Source: Nostoc sp. GT001
Lineage (GTDB): Bacteria > Cyanobacteriota > Cyanobacteriia > Cyanobacteriales > Nostocaceae
DNA: 64,000 nt
Assembly (NCBI RefSeq): GCF_030382115.1
Contig: NZ_JAUDRJ010000003.1
Location: 5,742,911 to 5,806,910 of the forward strand
Direction: 5' to 3'
Part shown: one piece after another, positions 17,454 to 27,909 of the stretch
Layout of the letters: the number at the start of each line of letters is the position of its first letter
Position numbering within the stretch: position 1 is the first letter of the stretch
Position numbers and translations under genes: made by a program
Notes under the pieces: model-generated
Database searches by the model: none
What the model saw: the letters and a program-made list of their open reading frames with translations, nothing else
Told to the model about the DNA's origin: nothing

Positions 17454-20400
17454 ATGACTGAGAACCTGAAAGCTCAAGAGGTTACTGATTTGCAGCAATA
17501 TTTGAGCGAACAGCAAGTCGCGCTGCGCGATAGTGAAGCACGCTACCGTTCACTGGCAGAGGCCAGCGCATCCATTGTCTGGAGGGCAGCACCTTCGGGC
17601 AATGTTGTTGATAATATTCCAACTTGGCAGGGGTTCACAGGGCAAAGTCCCGAACAATATAAAGGATGGGGTTGGGTTGAGGCACTGCACCCAGAAGATC
17701 GTGCCTCAATGGTGGAAATTTGGCAACAGGCGTTTTCTACACGCAGTGTTGCAGTTGCCGAGTATCGTGTTCTACGGCATGACGGCGAATATCGTTATAT
17801 GAATATACGCGGTGTGCCTATACTCGACGAAACAGGCGAAATCCGCGAATGGGTGGGAATGTGCGTCGATATTACCGAACGCAAGCAGGCTGAAGCCAAA
17901 CTGCGCGACAGTGAGGCGTGTTTTCGGCTGCTGGCTGAAAATTCAACTGATATTATTTCCCGCCTTAGAGTAGATGGAATTATTCTGTACGTTTCACCAG
18001 CTTGCTACACGGTACTGGGATATCAACCAGAGGAATTAGTCGGTCATCCCAGCCATGAATTAGTTCACCCTGACGATTTGGTACAGATTGCGAAAAATTA
18101 TCCAGTCAATGCTGATTTACCAGGTATTTATACCATTACTCACCGTGCGCGTCACCAAGAGGGACATTATATCTGGTTGGAAGCAACTGTTCGAGCTATC
18201 CGCGATCGCCAAACTCAAGAAATTTTAGAGATGCAAGCGTCTTCGCGAGATATTACTAAGCGCAAACAGGTGGAAGAGGAGCAGCGTTTCTTAGCTGAGG
18301 CTAGTGGGATTTTGGCCGCATCATTGGACTACGAGACAACCTTAGCAGGTTTGACGCGTTTAGCAGTACCGGAAATCGCTGATTGGTGCTTAGTTGATAT
18401 TATTTGTGACAATCAATTAGTTCGTCGACTTGCAGCAGCCCATGCCAATCCAGAGAAACAAGAATTGGTGGAACAGTTACAAAATTATCCCCCTGATTTG
18501 GCACAAACAGCAGGTGTTGCGAAGGTAATACGAGTCGGGCAAATCACAAATTATTCATTTGATTTCTGATGAACAGATCCAAGGGTTAAGCCACAACGCC
18601 AGTCACCGAAAAATCTTGCAAGAATTAAATCCGACATCTGGCATGAGTGTACCGCTGATCGTTCGGGGACGGGTGTTGGGAGCGATGACTTTAGTCTCTT
18701 CTTCAGGTCGTCGCTACAACACCAAAAGCCTGATGTTAGCTGAGGAGTTGGCTTGTCGTGCTGCCGTAGCCGTTGATAATGCCCGACTCTACAGAGAAGC
18801 CCAGCAATCTCAACAGGCGGCTTTACGCGCAGCATCTCGCACTACCCGTCTGCAAGCAATTACCGCTGCCCTTTCTGAATCTTTAACTCCGACACAAGTT
18901 GCTGAAGTAATTGTTGAGCAAAGTATGGCAGCATTGGGAGCTAGTTCTGTTTTTGTGGCACTACTGACTCAAAGCGGCACTGAATTAGAACTTGTCCGAA
19001 CTAGTGGCGAACAACAAGAAATAATAGATTCCTGGCGTCGATTCTCGATTAATGCATCTGCACCACTGGCAGAAGCAGTAAGAACTAAGCAGCCTATTTG
19101 GCAAGAGCCAACCGAAACAAGAATTGCTCGTTACGCAAATCTGGCTCAGGAATACGCTCAGTCCAACTACGGCGCTTGGATTTCGATTCCATTAATCATC
19201 GAGGGACGAGCTATTGGTGGAATGTCTCTAGCTTTTACCGAAATTCAGCAGTTTAATCAAGACGATCGAGCCTTTATGCTGGCACTGGCACAGCAGTGCG
19301 CTCAAGCGATGGAACGTGCCCGTTTATACGAGGCAGAGCAAACCGCCCGGAAAGCAGCAGAAAACGCCAACCGGATTAAAGACGAGTTTCTGGCAGTACT
19401 TTCTCATGAATTGCGATCGCCACTCAACCCAATTTTAGGTTGGTCAAAGCTACTCCAAACCAAAAAACTTGATGAAAAGACAATTCCTCAAGCGTTGAAG
19501 ACTATTGAGCGAAATGCGAAGTTACAGGCTCAACTGATTGAAGATTTACTGGATATCTCCCGGATTTTACAAGGTAAAATCAGCTTGAATATCTACCCAG
19601 TCGATCTGACATCTGTGATTTCGGCAGCAATGGAGACAGTGCGGCTATCGGCAGAAGCTAAGTCAATTGAGATGCACATCAGCCTGGAAGCAAATTTGGG
19701 ACAAGTTTTGGGAGACTCCAACCGATTGCAGCAAATCGTTTGGAACCTGCTTTCAAATGCGATTAAGTTTACACCTGCGGGGAGACGGGTTGATATTCGA
19801 CTATTATCATGTCCTAATTTCAACTCAGCACTGATTCAAGTCAGCGACACAGGTAAAGGCATCGACCCCAATTTTCTGCCTTACGTGTTTGAATATTTTC
19901 GTCAAGAGAACAGCAGCACCACCAGAAAATTTGGTGGATTGGGGTTAGGATTAGCGATCGTTCGTCACTTAGTCGAACTGCATGGCGGGACAGTGCAGGT
20001 AGAAAGTGGGGGCGAAGATCGGGGGGCAACTTTTACTGTGAGACTACCATTAATCCAAAATCAATTAGAGATTAAACAAGACAGTAGCAATTCTGAGCCA
20101 TCCTCAAATTTGAATGGTGTCAAAATTTTAGTAGTGGATGATGATACAGATACGCGAGAATTTATTGTTTTCTTACTGGAGCAGTATGGGGCAAATGTAA
20201 CAGCAGTCACATCAGCAAATGAAGCCCTAGCTACTTTAGCCCAATCCTTGCCAGATATACTTTTAAGCGATATTGGAATGCCAGAAGTGGATGGATGTAT
20301 GTTCATCCGACAGTTGAGAACACTGCCACCAGAGCAGGGAGGAAAAATTCGAGCGATCGCACTTACCGCCTATGCTGGAGAAATGAACGCTCAACAGGTA

Positions 20401-20487
20401 CTAAAAGCCGGATTTAACAAGCATATTCCCAAACCAGTAGAGCCAAGTGAGTTAGTAGATGCGATCGCTAACTTAATAGCTGAATAA
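17454..20487 (+). pseudogene. Hybrid sensor histidine kinase (PAS-PAS-GAF-GAF-HisKA-HATPase-REC), frameshifted
   Basis: Two open frames, 17454-18569 and 18559-20487, together encode one protein of about 1,010 residues. The first holds two PAS domains (the second ending in SSRDITKRKQ) and the start of a GAF domain. The second continues that GAF mid-domain, then a second GAF, H-box LSHELRSP (phospho-His at second-frame residue 283), N-box NLLSNAIKFTP, G-boxes DTGKGID and GGLGLGLAI, and a receiver domain (ILVVDDD, LLSDIGMPEVDG). Removing one base near 18540 restores VIRVGKSQIIHLISDEQ. The TTG start of the second frame has no ribosome site. This is either a broken gene or a sequence error. Confidence 0.88.
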
Positions 20488-20866
20488 ACCTGCCTCTAGC
20501 TGTTCACCATTACTTGATACAGTTAAAACTAATTGTCAGTTTTAAATCATATCTGTCAGAATATTTGCGATCGCTTCTTCCTTTGAGCAACTGAAAGGAT
20601 TGCCTTCAGCGTTAATTCAGTATCCTGTACTCTTATATCTAATGGTGATGCTGTCATGCTTCTAAAGTGCAGCATTTACAATCGCACCTGCGGAATGTGG
20701 GATAAAGTGCTATAAGTGACATTTATAATCCAAAAATTGTGTTGATAATGAAGTAGCGATCGCTTATTTAGCAAAAAAAATTGCTTGAAAAACCAATAGC
20801 ATCAGGGCTTTTACGAATAATATTTACATATGTTAATATTGTTTGGTTTAGGTACGGATATTCAGT
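20488..20866. other. Intergenic region, nothing recognised
   Basis: 379 bp between the histidine kinase and the amino-acid permease. I see one HIP1 octamer and no gene, repeat pair or clear hairpin. The permease promoter is presumably near 20820-20860. Confidence 0.5.
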
Positions 20867-22183
20867 ATGGTTCCCATAAAGACCGTTCTAAAAAATTCAG
20901 AGCAAGTCACTCGGTTGTTTTCTCATCTCGAATTTGATGGAAAAAAACTCAATCATCAACCGGGTAGTGTATTTGGAAGTACTGCATTGATTGCAGGAAC
21001 TACCGTTGGGGCTGGGATTCTCGCTCTACCAGCCGTTACCCTGCCATCGGGTATTGTGCCATCCACATCTGGACTAATTGCTGTTTGGCTCTACGCTTTA
21101 GTTTCGGGGTTATTGGTTGCAGAAGTTACCTTAAACACGATGCGAACAAAAGGGCTTTCAAGTATAGGTTTTTTGGGAGTTGTTGAGAATATCCTTGGTA
21201 AACTAGGAGCGCGAATTGCTGGCGGTGCATATTTATTCATGCACTATGCTCTGTTGGTGGCATACATCACCGAAGGAGGAGAGATTTTAGGAGCGGCGGC
21301 GGCAAAAATCTGGGGTATGCAGATATTGCCTACGTGGGTGGGCACAATGGCTTTCACGCTCTTATTTGGTGGCATTATGTATCTTGGGCGAGAAAAGTTT
21401 ATTGAGAAATTAAACAGCGCCTTTGTTGGAATTGTCATTGTTTCCTTCTTAGGACTATTATTTCTGGGAGGAAGGCATATTCAGAATGCCCAACTATTAT
21501 TTCAAAACTGGAGTGCCCTTGGTAGTGCCATTTCAGTGATGTCTGTGGCGCTGTTTTTCCAAAACGTTGTGCCATTGGTTGTGACGCAACTCGAAGGGGA
21601 TGCCCGCAAAATTCGTCAGTCTATCTTTATTGGTTCTGTGATTCCTCTAATTATGTTCTTGGCGTGGAATGCCGTAATTTTAGGAAGCGTCAGTCCCGAT
21701 ATGCTACATAGCACATCTGGCAGTACAAGTGTTTTTGATCCACTACAAATTCTCCGAGGAGGTAGTGCGGGGCAATGGTTAGGAGTGCTAGTATCTATTT
21801 TTTCAGAGTTTGCGATCGTCACATCATTTATTGGATTTGTGTACGGATTGCTGGATTTATTCAAAGATATTTTCCTACCTGCACAGTGGCAACTTTCTAG
21901 CCGCTTACCCCTCTATTCCCTGGTTCTTTTCCCGCCAATGACTCTCGGAACGCTTAACCCCAGCATCTTTTTTACTGCCCTAGATTACACTGGAACATTT
22001 AGTATTTCAGTTTTAGGTGGAATTATTCCGGCGTTAATGAGTTGGAAGCAACGTCAAGAACAAGAAAACTCAGATAGCACAAATCAACCACTCGTTCCTG
22101 GCGGCAAGGTTACACTCATTGCGATTGCTGGAGTGGCATTAGCCATGATGGGAAGGCAAATTCTGTCAATTTACACAAAATAA
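20867..22183 (+). CDS. Aromatic amino acid transporter-like permease (HAAAP family)
   Basis: A 438-residue inner-membrane protein with about 11 hydrophobic segments. The opening GSVFGSTALIAGTTVGAGILALP is the TM1 signature of the tyrosine/tryptophan permease family (TyrP/Mtr-like), where the broken helix binds substrate. It should be a proton-coupled uptake carrier for hydrophobic amino acids. The exact substrate is not determined. ATG at 20867, single gene. Confidence 0.85.
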   Translation: MVPIKTVLKNSEQVTRLFSHLEFDGKKLNHQPGSVFGSTALIAGTTVGAGILALPAVTLPSGIVPSTSGLIAVWLYALVSGLLVAEVTLNTMRTKGLSSIGFLGVVENILGKLGARIAGGAYLFMHYALLVAYITEGGEILGAAAAKIWGMQILPTWVGTMAFTLLFGGIMYLGREKFIEKLNSAFVGIVIVSFLGLLFLGGRHIQNAQLLFQNWSALGSAISVMSVALFFQNVVPLVVTQLEGDARKIRQSIFIGSVIPLIMFLAWNAVILGSVSPDMLHSTSGSTSVFDPLQILRGGSAGQWLGVLVSIFSEFAIVTSFIGFVYGLLDLFKDIFLPAQWQLSSRLPLYSLVLFPPMTLGTLNPSIFFTALDYTGTFSISVLGGIIPALMSWKQRQEQENSDSTNQPLVPGGKVTLIAIAGVALAMMGRQILSIYTK

Positions 22184-22251
22184 AACCATCAATAACAATT
22201 ATGTGCTACAAAAAACTATAGGTGTAGTACAAATATGCTAACCACAATCAA

Positions 22252-22812
22252 ATGAGTGATTCTCGACTTGTCAAAATCAGCAAATATCTCAGCAAATATC
22301 TGCGACATACACCGGATGCCATTGGAATTAAACTTGCTCCCGGTGGTTGGGTTGCTGTTGATGAATTACTTACCGCTTGTGCTAAAAATCAGTTTCCGAT
22401 TACCCGTCAGGAATTACAGGTGGTAGTTGAATTCAACGAGAAACAACGCTTTTCTTTTGATTCTACAGGTAATTTGATTCGTGCGAACCAAGGACATAGT
22501 GTAAAAGTCGATTTACAATTAGAAGCTGTTGTTCCTCCAGATGAGCTTTATCACGGCACGGGACGCAAATCTGTAGAGTTAATTCTGCAAACAGGACTTT
22601 GCAAAATGTTACGACATCATGTGCATTTATCAAAGGATATAGAAACAGCACAAACTGTTGGTGCTAGGCATGGAAAACCAGTAGTTTTTGCTGTAAATAC
22701 TGCGGCAATGCATCAAGCAGGTTATATCTTCTATTGTTCTGCTAATGGTGTTTGGTTAGTTGATCGCGTGCCACCTGAGTATCTACAAATAATTTTAATT
22801 TTAACAAAATAG
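22252..22812 (+). CDS. kptA: RNA 2'-phosphotransferase (KptA/Tpt1)
   Basis: 186 residues, normal for the family. KptA transfers a 2'-phosphate from RNA to NAD+. It is essential for tRNA splicing in eukaryotes and of uncertain role in bacteria. Visible motifs: KYLSKYLRHTPDAIG (first RNA-binding Arg), LYHGTGRKS (about 99-107), HVHLSKD (about 123-129) and VFAVNT. It sits 68 bp after the permease and could be co-transcribed. A nupC-like coding relic follows it. Confidence 0.93.
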   Translation: MSDSRLVKISKYLSKYLRHTPDAIGIKLAPGGWVAVDELLTACAKNQFPITRQELQVVVEFNEKQRFSFDSTGNLIRANQGHSVKVDLQLEAVVPPDELYHGTGRKSVELILQTGLCKMLRHHVHLSKDIETAQTVGARHGKPVVFAVNTAAMHQAGYIFYCSANGVWLVDRVPPEYLQIILILTK

Positions 22813-22820
22813 AATATTTA

Positions 22821-22872
22821 ACCGATATTTGCCAAGAAGTTACATAATGCGGAAGTTGCAACAATTACTGCA
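22821..22872 (-). pseudogene. Short relic of a NupC-type nucleoside transporter gene
   Basis: About 51 bp align with 26842-26889 inside the intact nucleoside transporter. On the minus strand it reads AVIVATSALCNFLANIG, against AVIITTYALCNFANIG in the intact protein. The one gap is a whole codon and most changes are conservative. This looks like the remains of a second nupC-like gene or an old partial copy. Confidence 0.6.
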
Positions 22873-22895
22873 TATTGGAATTGAACTCAGATCAA

Positions 22896-23052
22896 TAGAC
22901 CTCTTGCACAAATACAAGATTTGCCCACTCTACGGGATCTTGCTACATCCCCTTCTCCCATTTTTGGAGAAGGGGAGCTAATTTAAAAGTCCCTCTCCCA
23001 AAAATGGGAGAGGGATTTAGGGTGAGGGCTTTTAATTCATGCAAGAAGTCTA
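22896..23052. repeat. MITE-like element with TAGACCTCTTGCA ends
   Basis: The ends TAGACCTCTTGCA (22896-22908) and TGCAAGAAGTCTA (23040-23052) are inverted with one mismatch. Inside are two strong hairpins: CCCCTTCTCC/GGAGAAGGGG at 22949-22975 and TCCCTCTCCCA/TGGGAGAGGGA at 22990-23015. The second has an AAA loop and could terminate transcription from either side. Confidence 0.65.
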
Positions 23053-23288
23053 ATGGAACCATAGCGCTTGTACTCCTAATACTGTATTCTCTGATAGATT
23101 AGCGTTTGCAAAAACAGGGATTAGCAGTAATTCCATTCCGGTCTACACCAGAAAAAGTAACTTTGTAGATTTGTCTATAAAATTACAAACTCTCTATAGT
23201 AAAAATACTATCAATCTCTTAGCCTACTCACCGAATGTAGGTTAAAAATCTCACCAAACAAGCATTTTAGACCTATCCAAACCCCAAG

Positions 23289-24506
23289 ATGCCTTCTAAG
23301 CGAATCTTGTTTATCAGTAACGGCCACGGAGAGGACAACCATACCTCTCATGTTATTCAGACCCTGCGCCAATTGTGTCCTTCGATTGAGATGGCGGCAA
23401 TGCCAATTGTGGGTGAAGGAAAAGCTTACCGCAGCTTGGACATTCCCATTATTGGGCCCACACAAATAATGCCCTCTGGCGGATTCTTTTACATGAAGCG
23501 CCTCTATATACTCAAAGATTTTCAATCGGGATTGATTGGGTTAACGTGGCGACAATTACAAGCGGTGTTGCAGTATGCTCCTAACTGCGATTTAATTATG
23601 TCTACTGGGGATTTTGTCTCCCAGACATTTGCTTACTTAACAAAGCGTCCCTTCGTTTCGTTTATCTCTTGTCTTTCTGCCCTCTATGAAGGGCAATTGC
23701 GTATCAATCCACTGCTGTGGCACGACCTTAATTCTTCCCGATGTCTGGCAGTTTTTACTAGAGATTCCTATACAGCTTCCGATCTCCAACGGCAAGGTAT
23801 AGCAAAGGCTAGGTTTGGTGGGATTCCGGCTTTAGATCGCGTTGTCCCCACAGGGAAAGACTTGTACCTGAAACCGGATATTCCTGCGATCGCAATCTTA
23901 CCAGGATCGCGAATGCCGGAAGCCGCGCGAAATTTCAGTTTGCAGTTGCAACTGGTGATAGAAATCGCCAAGGTGATGCCTGAGTCAGGATTCCAGTTTC
24001 GTGCCGCCTTAGTACCAAATTTGATGGAGCAATTAGACGAAATTGCTAAAAGTCAAGGTTGGCAACTGAATCAAGGCATACTCAGCTATTTTCCTCCAGG
24101 AACTTCTGCTGAAGAATCACCGCTTGTAGAAGTGAGATGTTACTCAGATGCCTTCAGTGATATCTTGTATTACTCTACCCTCGTCATTGGCATGGCAGGG
24201 TTAGCAGTGGATTTAGCTGTAGCAATGGGGAAACCTATCATCCAGATTCCCGGAGAGGGCCCTCAATTTACCTATCAATTTGCAGAAGCGCAAACGCGGC
24301 TGTCGGGCATTTCTGCTCAAACCATCGGTACTAAGCCAGCAACCCCTGAGATTCTCAAGCAAGCAGCTAAACGAGTAGTTGAAACTTTAGAAGATTCAGA
24401 CTACCTCGCTAAGTGCAAAGTAAATGGCCCTGAGCGATTTGGCCCACCCGGCGCATCTGAGAGAATTGCCCGCTTTCTACTAAACTCTCTAGGAGAAACT
24501 GAGTAG
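23289..24506 (+). CDS. Lipid-A-disaccharide synthase-related glycosyltransferase
   Basis: A 405-residue protein of the LpxB-related family conserved in cyanobacteria. It starts with KRILFISNGHGEDN (nucleotide-sugar fold entry), has FVSFISCLSALYEG mid-domain, AILPGSRMPEA (about 201-211) and a C-terminal donor-site region GMAGLAVDLAVAMGKPIIQIPGEGPQFT. It is longer and divergent compared with true LpxB. The reaction is presumably glycosyl transfer in envelope biogenesis but the acceptor is unknown. ATG at 23289; the gene stands alone. Confidence 0.82.
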   Translation: MPSKRILFISNGHGEDNHTSHVIQTLRQLCPSIEMAAMPIVGEGKAYRSLDIPIIGPTQIMPSGGFFYMKRLYILKDFQSGLIGLTWRQLQAVLQYAPNCDLIMSTGDFVSQTFAYLTKRPFVSFISCLSALYEGQLRINPLLWHDLNSSRCLAVFTRDSYTASDLQRQGIAKARFGGIPALDRVVPTGKDLYLKPDIPAIAILPGSRMPEAARNFSLQLQLVIEIAKVMPESGFQFRAALVPNLMEQLDEIAKSQGWQLNQGILSYFPPGTSAEESPLVEVRCYSDAFSDILYYSTLVIGMAGLAVDLAVAMGKPIIQIPGEGPQFTYQFAEAQTRLSGISAQTIGTKPATPEILKQAAKRVVETLEDSDYLAKCKVNGPERFGPPGASERIARFLLNSLGETE

Positions 24507-24857
24507 AAATTGCGTCAGAATTTAGGAGTCGGCACGGTTCGGTAACATGATGTGGTAGGCTAACGCCGTAATGCATCTCAATTCTGAATCCTGACTCCTA
24601 ACTCCTACCTCTTAAGGGACTTCCAGAAAATAAATTATCCAATTTACTCAGATAATATTTTTCTTTCTCCCCCTGCCCCCTGCCCCCCGGTTACTGAGCG
24701 TAGTCGTTGGCGTGGTCACTGAGCGTAGTCGAAGTGCAGCCTCTCGTAGAGAAGTATGCTCCCCTGCCTAGACAGCGATGGGATATTTTTTTAGTTGGAA
24801 GTCCCTAACTCCTAACTCCTAACTCCTAACTCCTAACTCCTGAATTCTTACTTACCT
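24507..24857. repeat. Repeat-filled intergenic region, AGGGACTTCC element and heptamer array
   Basis: An element with ends AGGGACTTCC (24615) and GGAAGTCCCT (24806) spans 192 bp. Its right 44 bases (24763-24806) recur inverted at 45242-45285 with one mismatch. It is followed by a tandem CTAACTC heptamer run (24804-24840), the short tandem repeats typical of heterocystous cyanobacteria. No gene is visible. Confidence 0.7.
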
Positions 24858-26595
24858 ATGAAAGTCCGCTCTAGTTACTGGCAACTGTTGCCTTATCTTT
24901 GGCCCCAATGGCCGCTGTTAATTCGGGGATTGGCTTGTATCTTAGGATTTGTGTTATTCACCCTAGCAGTGCCCTATTTAGCAGGTCAGGTCGCTTTTTA
25001 TCTTGGCCAGGGAAATGTAAACCGGATTGCCTACTGGCTCGGACTAGCCACTTTAGTATTTTTGGTTCGAGGGCTTTGTCAATACGGGCAGAATGTCTTT
25101 ATGATCGCTGCTGCCCTGAACATGGTTTTAAACTTGCGTAAGCGGGTTTATGCTCACCTGCACAAACTTGGATTAGATTACTTTGAAACCACACAGACGG
25201 GAGACTTGACTTATCGCCTGACTGAAGATATTGATCGCGTCGGCGAAATTGTGGACAAGTTATCCCATCAGTTTCTTTCCAATTTGTTGCAGTTAATTGC
25301 AATTCCCATTTACATGCTCTACCTGAATTGGCCGCTTACTCTTGCGGGTTTGATTTTAGCTCCTTTAATGGCTTGGTTAATCGGGGAATTTGGTCAACGA
25401 TTACTCGTGCTATCTCGCCAAAGCCAAAATCAGGTTTCCAATTTGTCAGCGATGCTAACTGAAGTATTTAGCGGGATTCGCGTTGTTCAGGCTTTTGCAG
25501 CCCAAGAATATGAAGTGAAGCGATTCAATAAAGAAGCAGAAATCAATCGCCAAGCTAAGTATCGCGCTCTACAACTCAAATCCATTCAGTTTCCCGTTGT
25601 CGGTTTTTTGGAAGCAGTTAGTATTATACTGCTGTTTTTATTAGGAGGATGGCAGATTTCTCAGAATCAGCTCGACAGCTCAAGGGTTTATCAGTTTCTT
25701 AGCTGCTGTGGCTATACTGATTCAGCCAATCGATATGCTGATTAGCAATTACAACGAGTACAAACAGACCGAAGCTTCTGTTGAACGCATCTTTGAACTG
25801 ATGGCAAAGGAACCTAGTATCAGCGAAAAATCGAATGCTCAGGCAATGCCACGAGTTATGGGCAAGGTAGAGTATCGTCATGTCGATTTCGCTTACAATC
25901 CCGATCAGCCAGTGCTAAAGGATCTCTGCCTGAACGCTTCTCCTGGTGATGTTATTGCCTTGGTTGGTTCTTCTGGAGCTGGTAAATCGACTTTAATCAA
26001 CCTTTTACTTCGTTTTTATGACCCTCAGAGAGGTCAAATTCTGGTTGACGATCTTGATATCCGTGATGTCACACTCACTAGCTTGCGCCATCAAATTGGC
26101 ATTGTTCCCCAAGACGTTACTCTTTTTTCGGGAACGATCGCAGAAAATATCGGTTACGGTCAAGAAGAATTAAATTTAGCAGCGATTCAGGAAGCGGCAA
26201 AGATTGCCAACGCTCACTCCTTTATCACCCAGTTTTCTCAGGGTTATCATACCTGGGTGGGAGAGCGTGGAGTTAACCTATCGGGAGGACAACGCCAAAG
26301 ATTAGCTATTGCCAGAGCAGTTGCCAACGATCCGCGAATTCTCATCTTGGATGAGGCCACCTCTGCCCTCGATTCGGAATCAGAAGCACTAGTTCAAGAA
26401 GCACTAGAACGAGTGATGCAAAATCGTACCGTGTTTATTATCGCCCATCGCTTGAGCAGTGTTCGTCGGGCTGACTGCATTCTCGTCATCGAACAAGGAG
26501 AGGTGGTTGAAGCTGGTACTCACACTTCCCTCCTCTCTCAAGAAGGACGGTATGCCCGTTTTTACGCTCAACAGTTCTACTCTACAGATGAGTAA
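24858..26595 (+). pseudogene. MsbA-type ABC exporter (fused permease-ATPase), frameshifted
   Basis: Frames 24858-25745 and 25708-26595 together form one half-transporter of about 578 residues. The first holds the six-helix membrane domain. The second holds the end of TM6 and the ATPase with Walker A GSSGAGKST, signature LSGGQRQR, Walker B ILILDEATSALD and the H-loop in IIAHRLS. Deleting one base in 25671-25676 restores QNQLTAQGFISFLAAVAILIQ across the join. The exported substrate is unknown. It is either a recent loss of function or a sequence error. The ATP-binding half has every catalytic motif, which favours a very recent event or an artefact. Confidence 0.87.
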
Positions 26596-26648
26596 TGAGT
26601 AATGAGTAATGAGTAATGAGTAATACCCATTACTTATTACTCATTACT
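26588..26648. repeat. TAATGAG heptamer tandem repeat with inverted continuation
   Basis: About five tandem copies of the heptamer TAATGAG start at the ABC gene stop codon and are followed by an inverted run (CATTACTTATTACTCATTAC), so the transcript can fold into a hairpin between two convergent genes. Confidence 0.75.
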
Positions 26649-26700
26649 TCAAAATTAAAGACAGTTGGTGTCGGCGATTTATCGCGTCTCTCTAACTTTT

Positions 26701-27909
26701 TCAAATCAACACCCCAGCAATACAAGCGGTGATAAAACCCGCTAACAATCCGCCAATCATTGACCTTACACCCATACGAGCTAAGTCATGCTGGCGATTA
26801 GGTGCTATCCCCGCAATGCCGCCAATGGTAATGCCAATTGAACCGATATTTGCAAAATTACATAATGCGTAAGTTGTAATAATTACTGCCCGTTGAGAAA
26901 TTTTTCCACTTTCAATTAGTGCCTTCAAATCCAAAAAAGCAATAAACTCATTCAAAATTGTTTTTGTACCCAATAAAGCCCCAACTTGCCGACAATCAGC
27001 CCAAGGTATGCCCATTAGCCACGCCACGGGAGCCATGAGAAAAGACAAAATCCACTGTAGTGAGAGTTGTTGTAAGCCCACAAATGCCCCCAACCATCCC
27101 AGCAATGCATTCAGGGCAGCTAATAATCCCAAAAAGGCGATAATCATCACCCCAACATTAACTGCTAGCTTCACGCCGTCAATTGCTCCGGTGGTAGCAG
27201 CATCAATTACATTTACATAATTGGTTTCTACATACGCTTTTGCTTTGCCAGCCGTCTCTGATACTTCTGTTTCTGGGTAAAGTAATTTTGATACCACCAA
27301 CGATGTGGGAGCAGTCATAAAGAAAGCAGCAATCAGGTGTTCTGCTGGGATGCCAAAGGAAAGATATGCTCCTAGTACTCCCGCTGCAATTGTGGCAAAA
27401 CCACCCGTCATCACGGCATGGAGTTCCGATTGCGTCATATTCGCTATATAAGGTTTAACCATCAGCGCCGACTCTGTTGGCCCCAAAAAGATGTTACCTG
27501 CACAAGATAAAGATTCAGAACCCGATGTTTTCATCGTCTTCATCATTACCCACGCCATCACGTTTACAACTCGCTGTAAAATGCCGTAGTAATACAACAC
27601 ACTGATGAAGGCAGAGAAAAAGATAATTGTCGGCAGCACTTGGAAAGCAAAGAAATGATCCTTAAAATTTTCTCCAAAGACAAATTTTGCACCAACATCA
27701 GAAAATGCTAAAAATTGACCGACAATATCTCCCAGAGATTTAAACAGATTTAAACCCCAAGCAGTTTTAAGAATCACTAATGCAAACACAAACTCCAATC
27801 CCAAACCCCATGCCACTATTCGCCAACGCACCGCACGACGATTAACAGAAAAGGCGTAGGATATACCGATAAAAACTAAGATTCCCAACGCAGAGATGGC
27901 GCGTTCCAT
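26701..27909 (-). CDS. NupC-type concentrative nucleoside transporter
   Basis: A 402-residue inner-membrane symporter of the CNT family, which imports nucleosides with protons or sodium. Hallmarks are GPTESALMVKPYIANMTQSELHAVMTGGFATIAAGVLGAY in the core (family signature) and ALCNFANIGSIGITIGGI near the C-terminus. The frame opens at 27948, but ATG at 27909 is preferred because AGGAG lies six bases upstream. Convergent with the ABC exporter. An isochorismatase-type hydrolase, a cupin and an amidohydrolase relic nearby hint at a nucleobase-catabolism neighbourhood, though this is only suggestive. Confidence 0.93.
   Translation of the reverse strand: MERAISALGILVFIGISYAFSVNRRAVRWRIVAWGLGLEFVFALVILKTAWGLNLFKSLGDIVGQFLAFSDVGAKFVFGENFKDHFFAFQVLPTIIFFSAFISVLYYYGILQRVVNVMAWVMMKTMKTSGSESLSCAGNIFLGPTESALMVKPYIANMTQSELHAVMTGGFATIAAGVLGAYLSFGIPAEHLIAAFFMTAPTSLVVSKLLYPETEVSETAGKAKAYVETNYVNVIDAATTGAIDGVKLAVNVGVMIIAFLGLLAALNALLGWLGAFVGLQQLSLQWILSFLMAPVAWLMGIPWADCRQVGALLGTKTILNEFIAFLDLKALIESGKISQRAVIITTYALCNFANIGSIGITIGGIAGIAPNRQHDLARMGVRSMIGGLLAGFITACIAGVLI

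Larger units (their letters stand above)
22813..23288. other. Intergenic region with a relic and a MITE-like element
   Basis: Contains the nucleoside-transporter relic (22821-22872) and an inverted-repeat element (22896-23052). I see no gene in the remainder. Confidence 0.5.
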
